Part shown: one piece after another, positions 50,767 to 60,700 of the stretch
Numbering within the stretch: position 1 is the stretch's first letter
How the letters are laid out: each line of letters starts with the position of its first letter
Source of the DNA: Verrucomicrobiia bacterium
GTDB taxonomy: Bacteria; Verrucomicrobiota; Verrucomicrobiia; Verrucomicrobiales; Akkermansiaceae
Assembly: GCA_030432565.1 (NCBI GenBank)
Contig: JAUIGV010000006.1
Location: 124,001 to 188,000 of the forward strand
DNA: 64,000 nt
Reading direction: 5' to 3'
Translations under genes and position numbers: made by a program
The notes under the pieces: model-generated
Database searches by the model: none
What the model saw: only the letters and a program-made list of their open reading frames with translations
Told to the model about the DNA's origin: nothing

Positions 50767-52196
50767 GAAACCACGAACCAGACGATTGAGGCGAGAGCAA
50801 TCCCGATGAAGGCCACAGCGGTGGAAACGACACTCCAGGTTTTGAGAGTCTCTTTTTCGGTCATACGGAGGTAGCGGCTGACCATCCAGAAGCCGCTGTC
50901 GTTGACATGGGAAAATCCGGCCGCGCCGCAGGCAATGGCGACGACGACGAGGGAGAGCCTGGCATCCGAGAGGTCAAGCTTATCCAGGATTGGAACCATC
51001 AGGGAGGCCGACATGACCATGGCCATGGTGGCGGAACCTTGGGCGATTCTTGAGATGGAAGAAAAGAGAAAGGCAAGAAGGAGGACGGAGATCCCAAGGC
51101 CATCGAGAGCGTTGGCGAGAGCGTCGCCGACTCCGGAGGCACCCAGCATACCTTTAAAAACACCACCTGCTCCGGTGATGAGAATGATGATGCCGGCGGG
51201 TCCGAGAGCGCGGGTGGAGACGTCCATGAGGACATCGCGTGAAGCTCCCCGTTTGGTTCCGAGGAGCCAGAGACTGAGGCATGTGGTGAGCAGGAGCGCG
51301 ATGACCGGATGGCCGAGGAAGGAAAGTGTTTGCTGCCAGTATGGCGCTTGTCCGAGGAGGTCGCGCAGCATTGCGCTGCGATCGGCTTTGCTAAGTCCAC
51401 CGGGAATGGAGGCTCCAACCGCTTGTTCGACAAGGGAACCACTTACGATCAGAAGAATGGGGAGGAGCAGGATGGTGGCGATCATGCCAAAGGAGGGTGG
51501 GTTTTCCTCCTCGGCATCGACGAGTTCGGGGGGCGCGATGTGGATGGTATTGGCGATACGTCCCCCAAAGACGATACCGGAAAGAATAGCGGTGGGGATG
51601 CCAACCAGCAGGCTGTAAATAATGACAGTTCCAATGGGGATCTCGAAAGCATAGGCGACCCAGGTGGGGCCGGGAGTTGGTGGGACGAAGGAGTGGGTCA
51701 CCATCATGCCTGCGAGGAGGGGCATGCCATAAACGGTGACCGACTTACCGCTGCGCCGGGCGAGGGCGTAGATGATTGGAGCCAGGATCACGAGGGCGAC
51801 ATCGAGGAAGACCGGAATGGAAATGAGAAATCCCGAGAACAGCATGGCCCAGGTCGCGCGCTTTTCACCGGTGATGCGGAGCATGCCATTGGCGAGACTT
51901 TGGGCTCCGCCGCAATGTTCGATCATGGCTCCAAAAATTGCCCCCACCCCAATAATGGTGGCGATGAACCCGAGGCTTGATCCCATGCTATCGACCACAA
52001 TAGCGCCGATGTCGGTCATATACATGGTCCCGGAGGCGAGTCCGACAAAGATGCTGGCAAGAAGAAGCGAGATGAAGGCCTGAACCCGAAACTTTAGAAT
52101 GAGAAGCAGGATCAGGGCTATCGCGGCGACCAAGGTGCCGATCAATCTTCCGGTGCTTGCCTCGGCGAGAACCAGGTAGTTCAGAGCATTCATCAT
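50763..52196 (-). CDS. gntP: GntP family gluconate:proton symporter
   Basis: 477 residues with twelve or more hydrophobic segments. GxIFGAMIEHCGGAQ, PPTPGPTWVAYAF and the end region AAGFSHVNDSGFW are landmarks of the GntP family. Overlap with the gluconokinase gene makes D-gluconate the likely substrate. The specific paralogue (GntP, GntT, GntU) cannot be decided by eye. No GntR-type regulator is adjacent. Confidence 0.92.
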   Translation of the reverse strand: MMNALNYLVLAEASTGRLIGTLVAAIALILLLILKFRVQAFISLLLASIFVGLASGTMYMTDIGAIVVDSMGSSLGFIATIIGVGAIFGAMIEHCGGAQSLANGMLRITGEKRATWAMLFSGFLISIPVFLDVALVILAPIIYALARRSGKSVTVYGMPLLAGMMVTHSFVPPTPGPTWVAYAFEIPIGTVIIYSLLVGIPTAILSGIVFGGRIANTIHIAPPELVDAEEENPPSFGMIATILLLPILLIVSGSLVEQAVGASIPGGLSKADRSAMLRDLLGQAPYWQQTLSFLGHPVIALLLTTCLSLWLLGTKRGASRDVLMDVSTRALGPAGIIILITGAGGVFKGMLGASGVGDALANALDGLGISVLLLAFLFSSISRIAQGSATMAMVMSASLMVPILDKLDLSDARLSLVVVAIACGAAGFSHVNDSGFWMVSRYLRMTEKETLKTWSVVSTAVAFIGIALASIVWFVVS

Positions 52197-52720
52197 GAGG
52201 CGACTAGCTCACCTCAATTCGGAAAGGGCGGGAAGGCAAATCTGCGTTTGGTTTGAGAATGCCCCGGCGCATGCGATGTTTTTGGTTCCTGGGCCGGGTT
52301 CATTATTTTGTCCAGGAAAGACCAACGCCGCTGACTGTAGGGGGTGTAGTGTCTCTGAATATCCGATTGTTGGAGCGGAAATGACAGCGGGTCCAACAGT
52401 TGGTTTATTTTTTTCGTGAAAATTTGCAGAATAGCGAAGAAGGGAAAGACATTGGGAGATCAAGGGGGAAGGCATCGGGGAGCTTGCCGTGGTTTTGTCT
52501 AACTCTTTGGTTTAAAGTTGGTTTCAATTCACTTCGTCGATTTCTATGGTCTTGTTTTGGAACTAACAGATGTAAAAAAAGGCGGGGAAGAAAGAGCCGA
52601 TTTTCAAACCCGCAAGCTAAAATTTTTAAGGGTCATTTTTTTTGAGAAATCTTCAAAAGCGGTGCTTCTGTAGGCCGTCGAAAGAACCCGACAATCAAAC
52701 TGAAACTGAAAATCAAAACA
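52197..52720. other. Intergenic region of 524 bases
   Basis: The space between the divergent gluconate permease and fasciclin genes. It is more AT-rich by eye than its surroundings. A weak 4-bp inverted repeat with a T run occurs at about 52393-52416 (CCAA-CAG-TTGG, TTTATTTTTTT), which may be a terminator or chance. The open frame at 52400-52645 has no protein-like features. No RNA gene was recognised. Confidence 0.45.
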
Positions 52721-53209
52721 ATGAAAATTACTACTGCCCTCTTCGCCGCTGCGGCCCTTCTCCTTCCTGTCTCCGTGCAGGCCGAGCCAAAGCCAACCAA
52801 GACTGTTGTCGAAATCGCTGTGGGCGCCGATGACTTCTCGACCCTCGTAGCAGCCGTCAAGGCTGGTGGTCTCGTTGAAGCTCTTTCCGGTGAAGGTCCA
52901 TTCACAATCTTTGCCCCAACCAACGAGGCTTTCGCCAAGCTTCCAAAGGGCACCGTCGAGACCCTCCTCAAGCCGGAAAACAAGGAGAAGCTTGCATCAA
53001 TCCTCAAGTATCACGTTGTTGCTGGCAAGGTGATGGCTGCTGACGTCAAGGCTGGTAAGGTCAAGACTCTCAACGGAGCCGAAGCAACGATCGCAATTGC
53101 CGACGGCAAGGTAACGATCGACAAAGCGAGCATCGTCAAGACCGACATCGTCGGAACCAACGGAGTGATCCACGTCATCGACTCGGTCATCCTTCCTGCT
53201 GCTAAGTAA
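52721..53209 (+). CDS. Exported fasciclin (FAS1) domain protein
   Basis: 162 residues: a signal peptide (about residues 1-21) and one FAS1 domain. The H1 box is [20 protein letters not shown], and the H2 part is [12 protein letters not shown] at the end; [14 protein letters not shown] lies between. Such domains act in cell adhesion or matrix contacts. The codon use looks more biased (many AAG, GCC, CTC) than in neighbouring genes, which may mean high expression. A strong hairpin follows. Confidence 0.93.
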   Translation: MKITTALFAAAALLLPVSVQAEPKPTKTVVEIAVGADDFSTLVAAVKAGGLVEALSGEGPFTIFAPTNEAFAKLPKGTVETLLKPENKEKLASILKYHVVAGKVMAADVKAGKVKTLNGAEATIAIADGKVTIDKASIVKTDIVGTNGVIHVIDSVILPAAK

Positions 53210-53235
53210 ATTTCCTTACTTGTTCATAAAGTGCA

Positions 53236-53276
53236 TTGGCCCGTTCCCTCGAAAGAGGGGCGGGCTAACTTTTTGA
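53236..53276. terminator. Terminator between fasciclin and pseudouridine synthase genes
   Basis: The arms TTGGCCCG-TCCCTC and GAGGGG-CGGGCTAA pair over about 14 bp with one bulge around a GAAA tetraloop, followed by CTTTTTG on the plus strand. On the minus strand the A-rich left side is weaker, so it mainly serves the fasciclin gene, although the converging gene ends within it. Confidence 0.75.
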
Positions 53277-53918
53277 AAGCCTGCTGATATGAGAGTCGAT
53301 GGGCGCCTCAATTAGCATCTGATCCTTTGAGATCGGGTGGAGGAATTCCAGCGACTTTGCTTGCAAAAGCATCCGGGTTCCGATCCCCAGTCTCTCTCCG
53401 GTTGAGAAACAAAGGTCGTTGTCCAGATAGCGGAAGTCGCCGACTATGGGATGACCCGCTTCGACAAGGTGTCGTCGGATCTGATGAAATCGTCCCGAGT
53501 GAGGGGAGGCCTCAACGAGCGCGAGTTGATGACTGTTTTTTTTGAGAACCCGGAACGATGTTTCTGCCGGCTTGTCGGGAGCGTCCGGTGATTTCCTGAG
53601 AGGAATCCGACAAGTCCATGTGCTCCGGCGGGGATGTCCGTGAACCAGGGCGAGGTATTTTTTATGGACCCGTCTCTTTTCGAAATCCTGTCGGAGTTTT
53701 CGGGCTGCGAAACGATCTTTGGTGAAGACAAGTACTCCTGATGTAGGCTGATCGAGGCGGTGGATGACGTGAACTTTTTCTTCGATCTGATCCCGGAGAA
53801 TTTTCATGGCGACAAGGTCGTCGACTTTTGGGTGATCGGAAGGGTGGACCAGAACACCGGGCGGCTTGTTAACCGCGACAAGCCATTTGTCCTGGTATAG
53901 GATGGTGAGCGAATTCAC
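53265..53918 (-). CDS. RluA-family pseudouridine synthase (TruC-like)
   Basis: 217 residues. The catalytic aspartate is in HRLDQPTSGVLVF. ILYQDKWLVAVNKPPGVLVH at the start and VEASPHSGRFHQIRRHL are typical of the family. The opening and the size are close to TruC, which modifies U65 of tRNAs, but other RluA members cannot be excluded. Its ATG overlaps the stop of the Rrf2 regulator gene by 4 bases, an unusual operon for a tRNA/rRNA-modifying enzyme. Confidence 0.85.
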   Translation of the reverse strand: MNSLTILYQDKWLVAVNKPPGVLVHPSDHPKVDDLVAMKILRDQIEEKVHVIHRLDQPTSGVLVFTKDRFAARKLRQDFEKRRVHKKYLALVHGHPRRSTWTCRIPLRKSPDAPDKPAETSFRVLKKNSHQLALVEASPHSGRFHQIRRHLVEAGHPIVGDFRYLDNDLCFSTGERLGIGTRMLLQAKSLEFLHPISKDQMLIEAPIDSHISRLSKS

Positions 53919-54355
53919 TTTGATGCCGGTGGATCGAAAAGTGGGGCAAGCTTGGGCTGTGAGATCACTTCGTCGAGGGTGTGGGAATTCATGACCTCAA
54001 GAAACGCGCGTTGGGCCTGTGCGAAGAAGCCCTGGAGTCGACAGGCTGGCGCGATACGGCAGGCTCCCCCGATCCCGTTTTCGCAATCGACAACCTTGGG
54101 TTTCGTTTCGCCTAGATAGAGGAGTTCGCCAAGGCGAATCTCCTCCGGTTTGCGCGCCAGTTGAACCCCGCCGCCCCGCCCGCGTTGTGCGGTGAGGAAG
54201 CCGTGCCTGATCAATTCCTGGCAGACTTTGGAAATATGATTGTGTGAAAGCCCATAGGCTTCGGCAATTTCACGAGCGGTGACCAATCGTTCCCGATGGA
54301 GCGCCACGTAGATCAGCGCGCGGTAAAGAAAGTCGGTGTTCGCGTTCAGCTTCAT
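53915..54355 (-). CDS. nsrR: Rrf2-family regulator, NsrR type
   Basis: 146 residues. The winged helix is at the N-terminus (TDFLYRALIYVAL, then REIAEAYGLSHNHISKV). Three cysteines for an Fe-S cluster are spaced as in NsrR (CENGIGGACRIAPACRL: Cys-x7-Cys-x5-Cys), with the following helix FFAQAQRAFLEVMNSHTLDEV also in that style. NsrR senses nitric oxide and represses NO detoxification genes. No such genes lie in this window; the overlap is with a pseudouridine synthase gene. Confidence 0.85.
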   Translation of the reverse strand: MKLNANTDFLYRALIYVALHRERLVTAREIAEAYGLSHNHISKVCQELIRHGFLTAQRGRGGGVQLARKPEEIRLGELLYLGETKPKVVDCENGIGGACRIAPACRLQGFFAQAQRAFLEVMNSHTLDEVISQPKLAPLFDPPASK

Positions 54356-54479
54356 AAAGAGGTTTAATTTTTACCGTTTTTCGTTTGCGGGTAAATCCCG
54401 GAGTTGAGGAATCGCAAAGAGGGCGCAACAGTCTTTTGGAGTGTCAGTTCTTTTTTAATCTGCTTTTCTCAAACGACCG

Positions 54480-57446
54480 ATGAAAATTCCATCCGCTCTC
54501 TTCTTCGTGATTCCAGCACTTTGTGCTGATGAATTTCCAAAGGTTTACAATAGTGAAAAGAATCAAACGGGGGAGCCGATGTCACCGGGAGCAGCAGCGG
54601 AGGCGTTTCAGGTGCCGGAGGGATTTGAGGTAACGGTTTTCGCGGCTGAACCGCAGGTGCGAAATCCCATCGCGATGGCCTGGGATGTGAAAGCACGGAT
54701 GTGGGTGGCGGAGAACTATACCTATGCCGAAAAGGGGAAGCGTTTTGATCTTAATCTCCGTGATCGGATTGTGATTTTTGAGGACGAGGATCGTGACGGA
54801 AAGGCAGAGAAGCGAAAGGTGTTTTCGGACAAGTTGCAGATGCTCACCAGCGTGGAAGTTCAACCGGGTGGGGTTTGGGCGATGTGTCCGCCACAGCTCT
54901 TGTTCATTCCGGACAAGGATGGCGATGATATTCCGGACGGGGAGCCCGAAGTCGTTCTGGATGGATTTACGGTGGCGCAAAGTAACTATCACAACTTTGC
55001 CAACGGACTGCGGTGGGGGCCGGACGGATGGCTTTATGGGCGATGCGGTGGATCATGTCCCGGAATGGTGGGAGCGCCGGGCACGCCGGAAGGGGAACGG
55101 GTTCCCTTGCGGGGAGGGATTTGGCGCTATCATCCCAAGCGGAAGTTCTTTGAGGTTATCGTGCATGGAACGACGAATCCGTGGGGGCATGATTGGGACC
55201 AGCACGGCGAAGGCTTTTTTATCAACACCGTGAATGGCCATCTCTGGCACATGATCCCCGGGGGGCACTTTGACCGGCCGTTTGGGAGGTCGGTGAATCC
55301 GCGGGTTTATGAAGCAATTCAAATGCATGCCGACCACTGGCACTTTGATAAAACCGGGAGCTGGACCAAGTCGCGGAATGGGGCGGCGAATGAATTCGGT
55401 GGAGGCCATGCCCATATCGGGATGTGCATTTATCAAGGTGATCATTTGCCGAAGGAATGGCAGGGCAAGTTGCTCACCTGGAACCAACACGGCCGCCGAA
55501 TCAACCGGGAGCGTCTTGAAAGACATGGCAGTGGATATGTCGCACGACATGAGCCTGATCAGTTTATCGCGGGTGATGAATGGTTTCGGGGATTGGATAT
55601 CCGGGAAGGACCGGACGGAGCGCTTTATGGCCTGGATTGGAGTGATACGGGGGAGTGCCATGATCACACCGGGGTGCACCGGACGAGCGGGCGGATTTAT
55701 CGGTTTTTACATGGGGAAGCGGACAAATACGGACCTCATTCCAAAGGTACGGTTGACTTTATGTTTAGAGCCAATCCTTGGGAGTATTTCCAGTGGAGGA
55801 AGTCTTGTTCCGGGCCCAAAGTACAACGGGAGAAAATTCCATTACAGTTTTCTTCGAACAAAAACTTGCGGCTCAGACTCCGGGAGCTGTGGCTCATGAA
55901 TTCGATGGAGGCTGTCGATAGAAATGAACTTTTAAAGCTACTTGACGATGGGGAAGAACACCTGCGGGTTTGGGCGATCAGATTGCTGACGGATGAGTGG
56001 GCCATTGATTCGGTTTATGGGCCGATGGCGCATCGAAAGGTGGCTTCTGATCTGCAGTTGCGCGATCTCTTTGTAAAGATGGCAAAGGAAGATCAATCGG
56101 GCCTGGTGCGGCTGGCATTGGCTTCGACCTTGCAACGGATCGCGATTGAGGACCGGGTTGTTTTGGCGTCAGCGTTAGCCGGACGAACCGAGGATGCCGG
56201 GGATCATAATCTGCCTAAACTGGTGTGGTTCGGTTTGATGCATTTGGGAGCGGAGAGGCTGGAGGTAGCGAAGGCAAGCGAGTGGCCGGAGCTGCTGCGC
56301 TATTTGGCCCGATCTGCAGCAGGGGAGCCTGCGATGGTGGAATCGGTGGTGGCTCTGGCGGCGGCGAATGGAAAGAAAAGCGAGGCGTTACTCAAGGGCT
56401 TGATGGAAGGTTTCAAGGGGGTGCGAAATGCTCCGATGCCGCGAAGCTGGGAGGAGTCGACCTTGGTTTTGGCGAAGCGCAATCCAAAGCTGACGCGCGA
56501 ACTGAGTGCTCTTTTTGGAGATGGCCGGGCCATGGAATCGTTAAAGGCGACTGTGCTGGATGAAAAGGAGACGGTTGCAGTGAGGAAGCGTGCGTTGGAG
56601 GCGCTCATCGATGGCAAGGTGGATGGGCTGCGTCCGTTGTGCGAGAAGCTCTTTTGGACGAAGGGGCTTTGTGAGACTGCGGTGAAGGGCTTGGCGCAAT
56701 TTGGTGATGACGAGGTTGGGAAAAATCTGGTTAAAAATCTTAGCAAACTGCGCCGGCCCGAGGACAAGGCGGCGGTCGTTGATGCTTTGGTGACGAGGCC
56801 AAAATGGGCAGGCTTTCTTTTGAAGCAATTGGAGAGCGGAAAACTAGCAAGGAGTGTAATGACTCCGTTTCATGCCCGACAAATCCTCGCAATGAAGGAT
56901 GAGGCATTGTTAGAGCTCCTTCGTGATGTGTGGGGTGAAGTCAGAAGGTCGGACGAAGCCCTGAAGAAGAAGATTGCCGCTCTCGAGAAAGTTTTAATCC
57001 CGGAGGTGAGGGCTCAAGGGGACAAGGCGCAGGGACGGGTTCTCTTTCAAACGCTTTGTGCCAGTTGCCACCAACTTTATGGTGAGGGAGCAAAGCTGGG
57101 ACCGGATCTCACGGGCTCGGGGCGGGCGGACCTGGGTTATCTTCTGGAGAATATCGTCGCTCCAAACTCGGTGGTGCCGGTGGAGTATCAAATGTCGATC
57201 GTGACGTTGAATGATCAGAGGATTCTGAGTGGAGTGGTCTCGTCTTCCGATGCCAAAACGACGACACTTCGGACCCTGGCTGGTGAGGTCACAATCGAGA
57301 AATCTTCAATTGTCAAAGTCACACGTGTCGCGGATTCAATGATGCCTCCGGGATTACTGGATCCCCTTTCCGAAGAGCAAATCCGTGATCTCATTTCTTA
57401 TCTCATGCATCCGCAACAAGTTGCCCTGCCTGACGAGAAAAAGTGA
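54480..57446 (+). CDS. PVC-type heme-binding CxxCH protein (propeller plus HEAT-like repeats)
   Basis: 988 residues with a short signal peptide. Residues about 45-410 form the sugar-dehydrogenase-like propeller of 'membrane-bound dehydrogenase' PVC proteins (FQVPEGFEVTVFAAEPQVRNP, cut: VPEGFEVTVFAAEP; GLDWSDTGECHDHTGVHRTSGR, cut: DWSDTGECHDHTG). The middle part to about 835 is helical repeats. The C-terminal cytochrome c domain has CASCHQLYGEG and the later SMMPPGLLDPLSEEQ with the axial methionine. It probably oxidises a sugar or transfers electrons outside the cytoplasm. Divergent from nsrR. Confidence 0.88.
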   Translation: MKIPSALFFVIPALCADEFPKVYNSEKNQTGEPMSPGAAAEAFQVPEGFEVTVFAAEPQVRNPIAMAWDVKARMWVAENYTYAEKGKRFDLNLRDRIVIFEDEDRDGKAEKRKVFSDKLQMLTSVEVQPGGVWAMCPPQLLFIPDKDGDDIPDGEPEVVLDGFTVAQSNYHNFANGLRWGPDGWLYGRCGGSCPGMVGAPGTPEGERVPLRGGIWRYHPKRKFFEVIVHGTTNPWGHDWDQHGEGFFINTVNGHLWHMIPGGHFDRPFGRSVNPRVYEAIQMHADHWHFDKTGSWTKSRNGAANEFGGGHAHIGMCIYQGDHLPKEWQGKLLTWNQHGRRINRERLERHGSGYVARHEPDQFIAGDEWFRGLDIREGPDGALYGLDWSDTGECHDHTGVHRTSGRIYRFLHGEADKYGPHSKGTVDFMFRANPWEYFQWRKSCSGPKVQREKIPLQFSSNKNLRLRLRELWLMNSMEAVDRNELLKLLDDGEEHLRVWAIRLLTDEWAIDSVYGPMAHRKVASDLQLRDLFVKMAKEDQSGLVRLALASTLQRIAIEDRVVLASALAGRTEDAGDHNLPKLVWFGLMHLGAERLEVAKASEWPELLRYLARSAAGEPAMVESVVALAAANGKKSEALLKGLMEGFKGVRNAPMPRSWEESTLVLAKRNPKLTRELSALFGDGRAMESLKATVLDEKETVAVRKRALEALIDGKVDGLRPLCEKLFWTKGLCETAVKGLAQFGDDEVGKNLVKNLSKLRRPEDKAAVVDALVTRPKWAGFLLKQLESGKLARSVMTPFHARQILAMKDEALLELLRDVWGEVRRSDEALKKKIAALEKVLIPEVRAQGDKAQGRVLFQTLCASCHQLYGEGAKLGPDLTGSGRADLGYLLENIVAPNSVVPVEYQMSIVTLNDQRILSGVVSSSDAKTTTLRTLAGEVTIEKSSIVKVTRVADSMMPPGLLDPLSEEQIRDLISYLMHPQQVALPDEKK

Positions 57447-57522
57447 TATTCGTAGTCAGTCACCAAAACCCTGGAAATCGGCCACAGGAAGGTGCGCAAA
57501 CCGGAAAGTGACATGCCTTCTC

Positions 57523-57633
57523 TGGCGCGACCTCATCCTCAAGGTTTGGGGTGGCTGCCCGCGCCAGTGCCCCTGCTGCAAGGGCACCGTGAAGCCCGTT
57601 CGCGCCGTCATCCGCCGCGAGGAGATTGAATAA
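57523..57633 (+). pseudogene. Transposase C-terminal scrap (zinc-ribbon end)
   Basis: The frame ending at 57633 carries WRDLILKVWGGCPRQCPCC and then KGTVKPVRAVIRREEIE before the stop. The C-x-x-C and C-C pairs and the wording fit the C-terminal end of a family of PVC/proteobacterial transposases with a zinc ribbon. Everything upstream of the W is unrelated, so only about 36 residues remain. The rest of the interval to 57768 shows nothing more. Confidence 0.55.
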
Positions 57634-57768
57634 CGCCGGGGAATCGGAGGTGTTTCAAAACGTAGGAGCAGCCTCTATCCGCGACCAAAAAACAGCTTGG
57701 CAACGCAGGATGGGAATTTACGATCTCAACTCATAAGATTCATACTTAAATCTCCCGGGATCATTGAA

Positions 57769-60700
57769 ATGCGGCGCAGATCGGGAGACCCCGCAGAAAT
57801 CCCGCCAAACGTTAAACCAAACCACCCTCCCGGCCGCTCTTTCCCTCGCATCCCCCTTTTTTCCCCTTTTGCTCCGAGCCAAAGGCGACGTCAAAGCACT
57901 CCCGCCAAAAGTAAATTCCGGGCAGCCAGGACTCTGCTGGCACTTTGTGGCACTCTCTGTTTCTCCTTACCTGCCAATGCCGAAGACTCTCTCTTCACGC
58001 CGTTGATGATCGAGCGAGCGTATCTCAAGGCCTCCAACCTCGGGCAGGACGATGAATTTGGTCGGTCCGTGGCGATCTCCGGTGACACCCTGGTCATTGG
58101 CGTTGCCAAGGAGGACGGTGGCAATCCCGCCGATGGGAACGACAACTCAGCAACCGATTCAGGAGCAGTCTACATCTACCGTCAGCAAGGCGACGGCACT
58201 TGGCTGGAAGAGGCTTATCTCAAGGCGGCCAATCCCGGAGACGAGGACTTTTTTGGCACTTCCATAGCGATTACCGGCGATACCCTGGTCGTCGGCGCTC
58301 CCGGGGAAGACAGTGGCGATGCAGCCGATGGGAGCGATAACACCGTCCGAAATGCAGGAGCCGCTTATGTGTTTCATCGGCAGGAGAACGGAACCTGGGT
58401 GGAGGCCGCGTACCTCAAAGCATCCAACATCGGGGAAGCGGACGATTTCGGAAGGTCGGTGGGAATTTCCGGCGACACCATCGTCGTCGGCGCAGGCTAT
58501 GAAGACAGCGGAGTTCGCTCCGATGGCAGTGATAATTCAGCATCTGCTTCAGGTGCGGCTTACGTTTTCCGCCGGCAAAGGGATGGGACCTGGCCGGAGG
58601 AAGCCTACCTCAAGGCCTCCAACATTGGAGTGGTGGACTTCTTTGGCGAATCGGTGGCGATCTCTGGAGATGTCGTGGTGGTGGGAGCCCGGTGGGAAGA
58701 CAGCGGCAATGCCTCCGATGGGAATGACAATTCATCGAGCAATTCGGGAGCCGCTTATATCTTCCGCCGACAAGGCAACGGCACCTGGTTGGAGGAAGCT
58801 TACCTTAAGCCCTCCAACCTTTGGCGTTACGATGAGTTTGGTTCCTCCGTAGCTGTTTCAGGCGACATCGTAGCCGTGGGCGTCTCTAGAAAAGAAGTCC
58901 TATCGGGGAGGGTGTATCTCTTTCGTCAGCAAGGCGACGGCAACTGGCTGGAAGAGGCTTACCTCGAGGCTTCAAACTCGGAGATGACCGATTACTTCGG
59001 GTTCTCTGTGGCACTTTCCGGCGACCGCCTGATCGTTGGTGCTCCCGGGGAAGACAGCAGCAATCCTGCGGATCGGGATGACGATTCTGAAAAATCTTCC
59101 GGAGCAGCTTACGTCTTTCGTCGCCAGAGCGACAACACCTGGTTGGAGGAGGCCTACCTCAAGGCCTCTAATCCGGGGGCTGATGACCAATTTGGCACCT
59201 CCGTGGCGATTTCAGGAGACGGTGTGGTAGTCGGCGCATTTGGTGAAGACAGCAGCAATCCCGCCGATGGGCGTGGCAATCTGGCCAGCAATTCAGGAGC
59301 TGCCTACCTTTACGATCCCAGGCGATCCGGCCCGGATCTTGATGTCACCAATAGGGACGGGACTCCGCTGGCTCTCGGCATCGACTTTGGCTCCATTTTG
59401 TTAGGCACGACCAGTCCTCCCAAGAAGATCCTCCTGCGAAATCAGGGGGGAGCCCCACTGACCGGACTTTCCGCAAGCATTTCAGGGACCGATCCCTCTA
59501 ATTTCACCTTTGCGTCCGTGTTACCGGACTCGCTGGCGCCGGGTGAGTGCGTCGTCCTTGATCTCCAGTTCACGCCATCTGAGGAAAGAAGCTTTCGCGT
59601 CAATCTGGAGATCACGAGTAATGATCCCCAACAAGGCCTCGTCGAAATCAGCCTAAACGGAGCCGGTCGTTTTCCTTTTAGATTGCCGGAGAGCATCTAC
59701 CTCAAAGCTTCGAACCCAAGGAATCTCTCCTACTTTGGCCATTCCGTGGCCGTCTCCGGCGACACCCTGGTGGTGGGCGCTCGCCGGGAAAGCAGCGGCA
59801 AACCCGATGATCAAAGCGACATCTCGGCAGACGCCTCAGGAGCGGCCTATGTCTTCCGTAAACAAAGCAATGGAACCTGGCTCCAAGAAGCCTACCTCAA
59901 AGCCTCGAACCTCGGGAGGTCCGATCACTTTGGAGGCTCCGTGGCCATTTCAGGCGACACTCTGGTCGTGGGCGCCTGGAGCGAAGGGAGTGGCAATGCC
60001 AACGACGGGAGCGATAATTCGGCACCCGCTTCAGGCGCAGCCTATGTCTTCCGCCGGCAAAGCAACGGGGCCTGGCTTGAGGAGGCCTACCTCAAGGCCT
60101 CGAACCTCGGGGAGAGCGACTTCTTTGGCCAATCCGTGGCCATATCAGGCGACACGGTAGTCGTGGGTGCTCCCGGGGAAGACAGTGGCGGTGCCAACGA
60201 CGGGAGCGACAATTCGGCAAGTGCTTCAGGAGCGGGCTACGTCTTCCGCCGGCAAAGCAATGGAGCCTGGCTTGAGGAAGCCTACCTCAAAGCCTCCAAC
60301 CTCGGGGATGACGACACCTTTGGTTTCTCGATTGCGGTCTCCGGCGACACTCTGGTCGTGGGCGCCAGAGCAGAAGATGGCGGTAACTCCACCGATGGCA
60401 GCGACGATTCAGCAAGATTCTCAGGGGCGGCCTATGTCTTTGGGCGGCAAGACGATGGCACGTGGATTGAAGAAGCCTACCTTAAGGCCTCGAACCTGGA
60501 GGATTTTGACGACTTTGGCCATTCACTAGCGATTTCAGGAGACACAGTAGTCGTGGGAGCTCCCGGGGAAGACAGCGGCGATGCCAACGACGGGAGCGAC
60601 AATTCGGAGACCGAATCAGGAGCGGCCTATGTTTTCCGGCGACAGAGCAATGGGACTTGGCTTGAGGAGGCCTACCTCAAGGCATCAAACCTGGGTGATG

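Noticed and set aside
50902-51618. Open frame of 238 codons opposite the gluconate permease gene
   Set aside because: It is rich in Arg, Ser and Met from the reverse of hydrophobic codons, as expected for a shadow of a membrane protein gene.
52393-52416. Short inverted repeat followed by T run in the gluconate/fasciclin gap
   Set aside because: The stem is only four pairs with a three-base loop, too weak to call a terminator.
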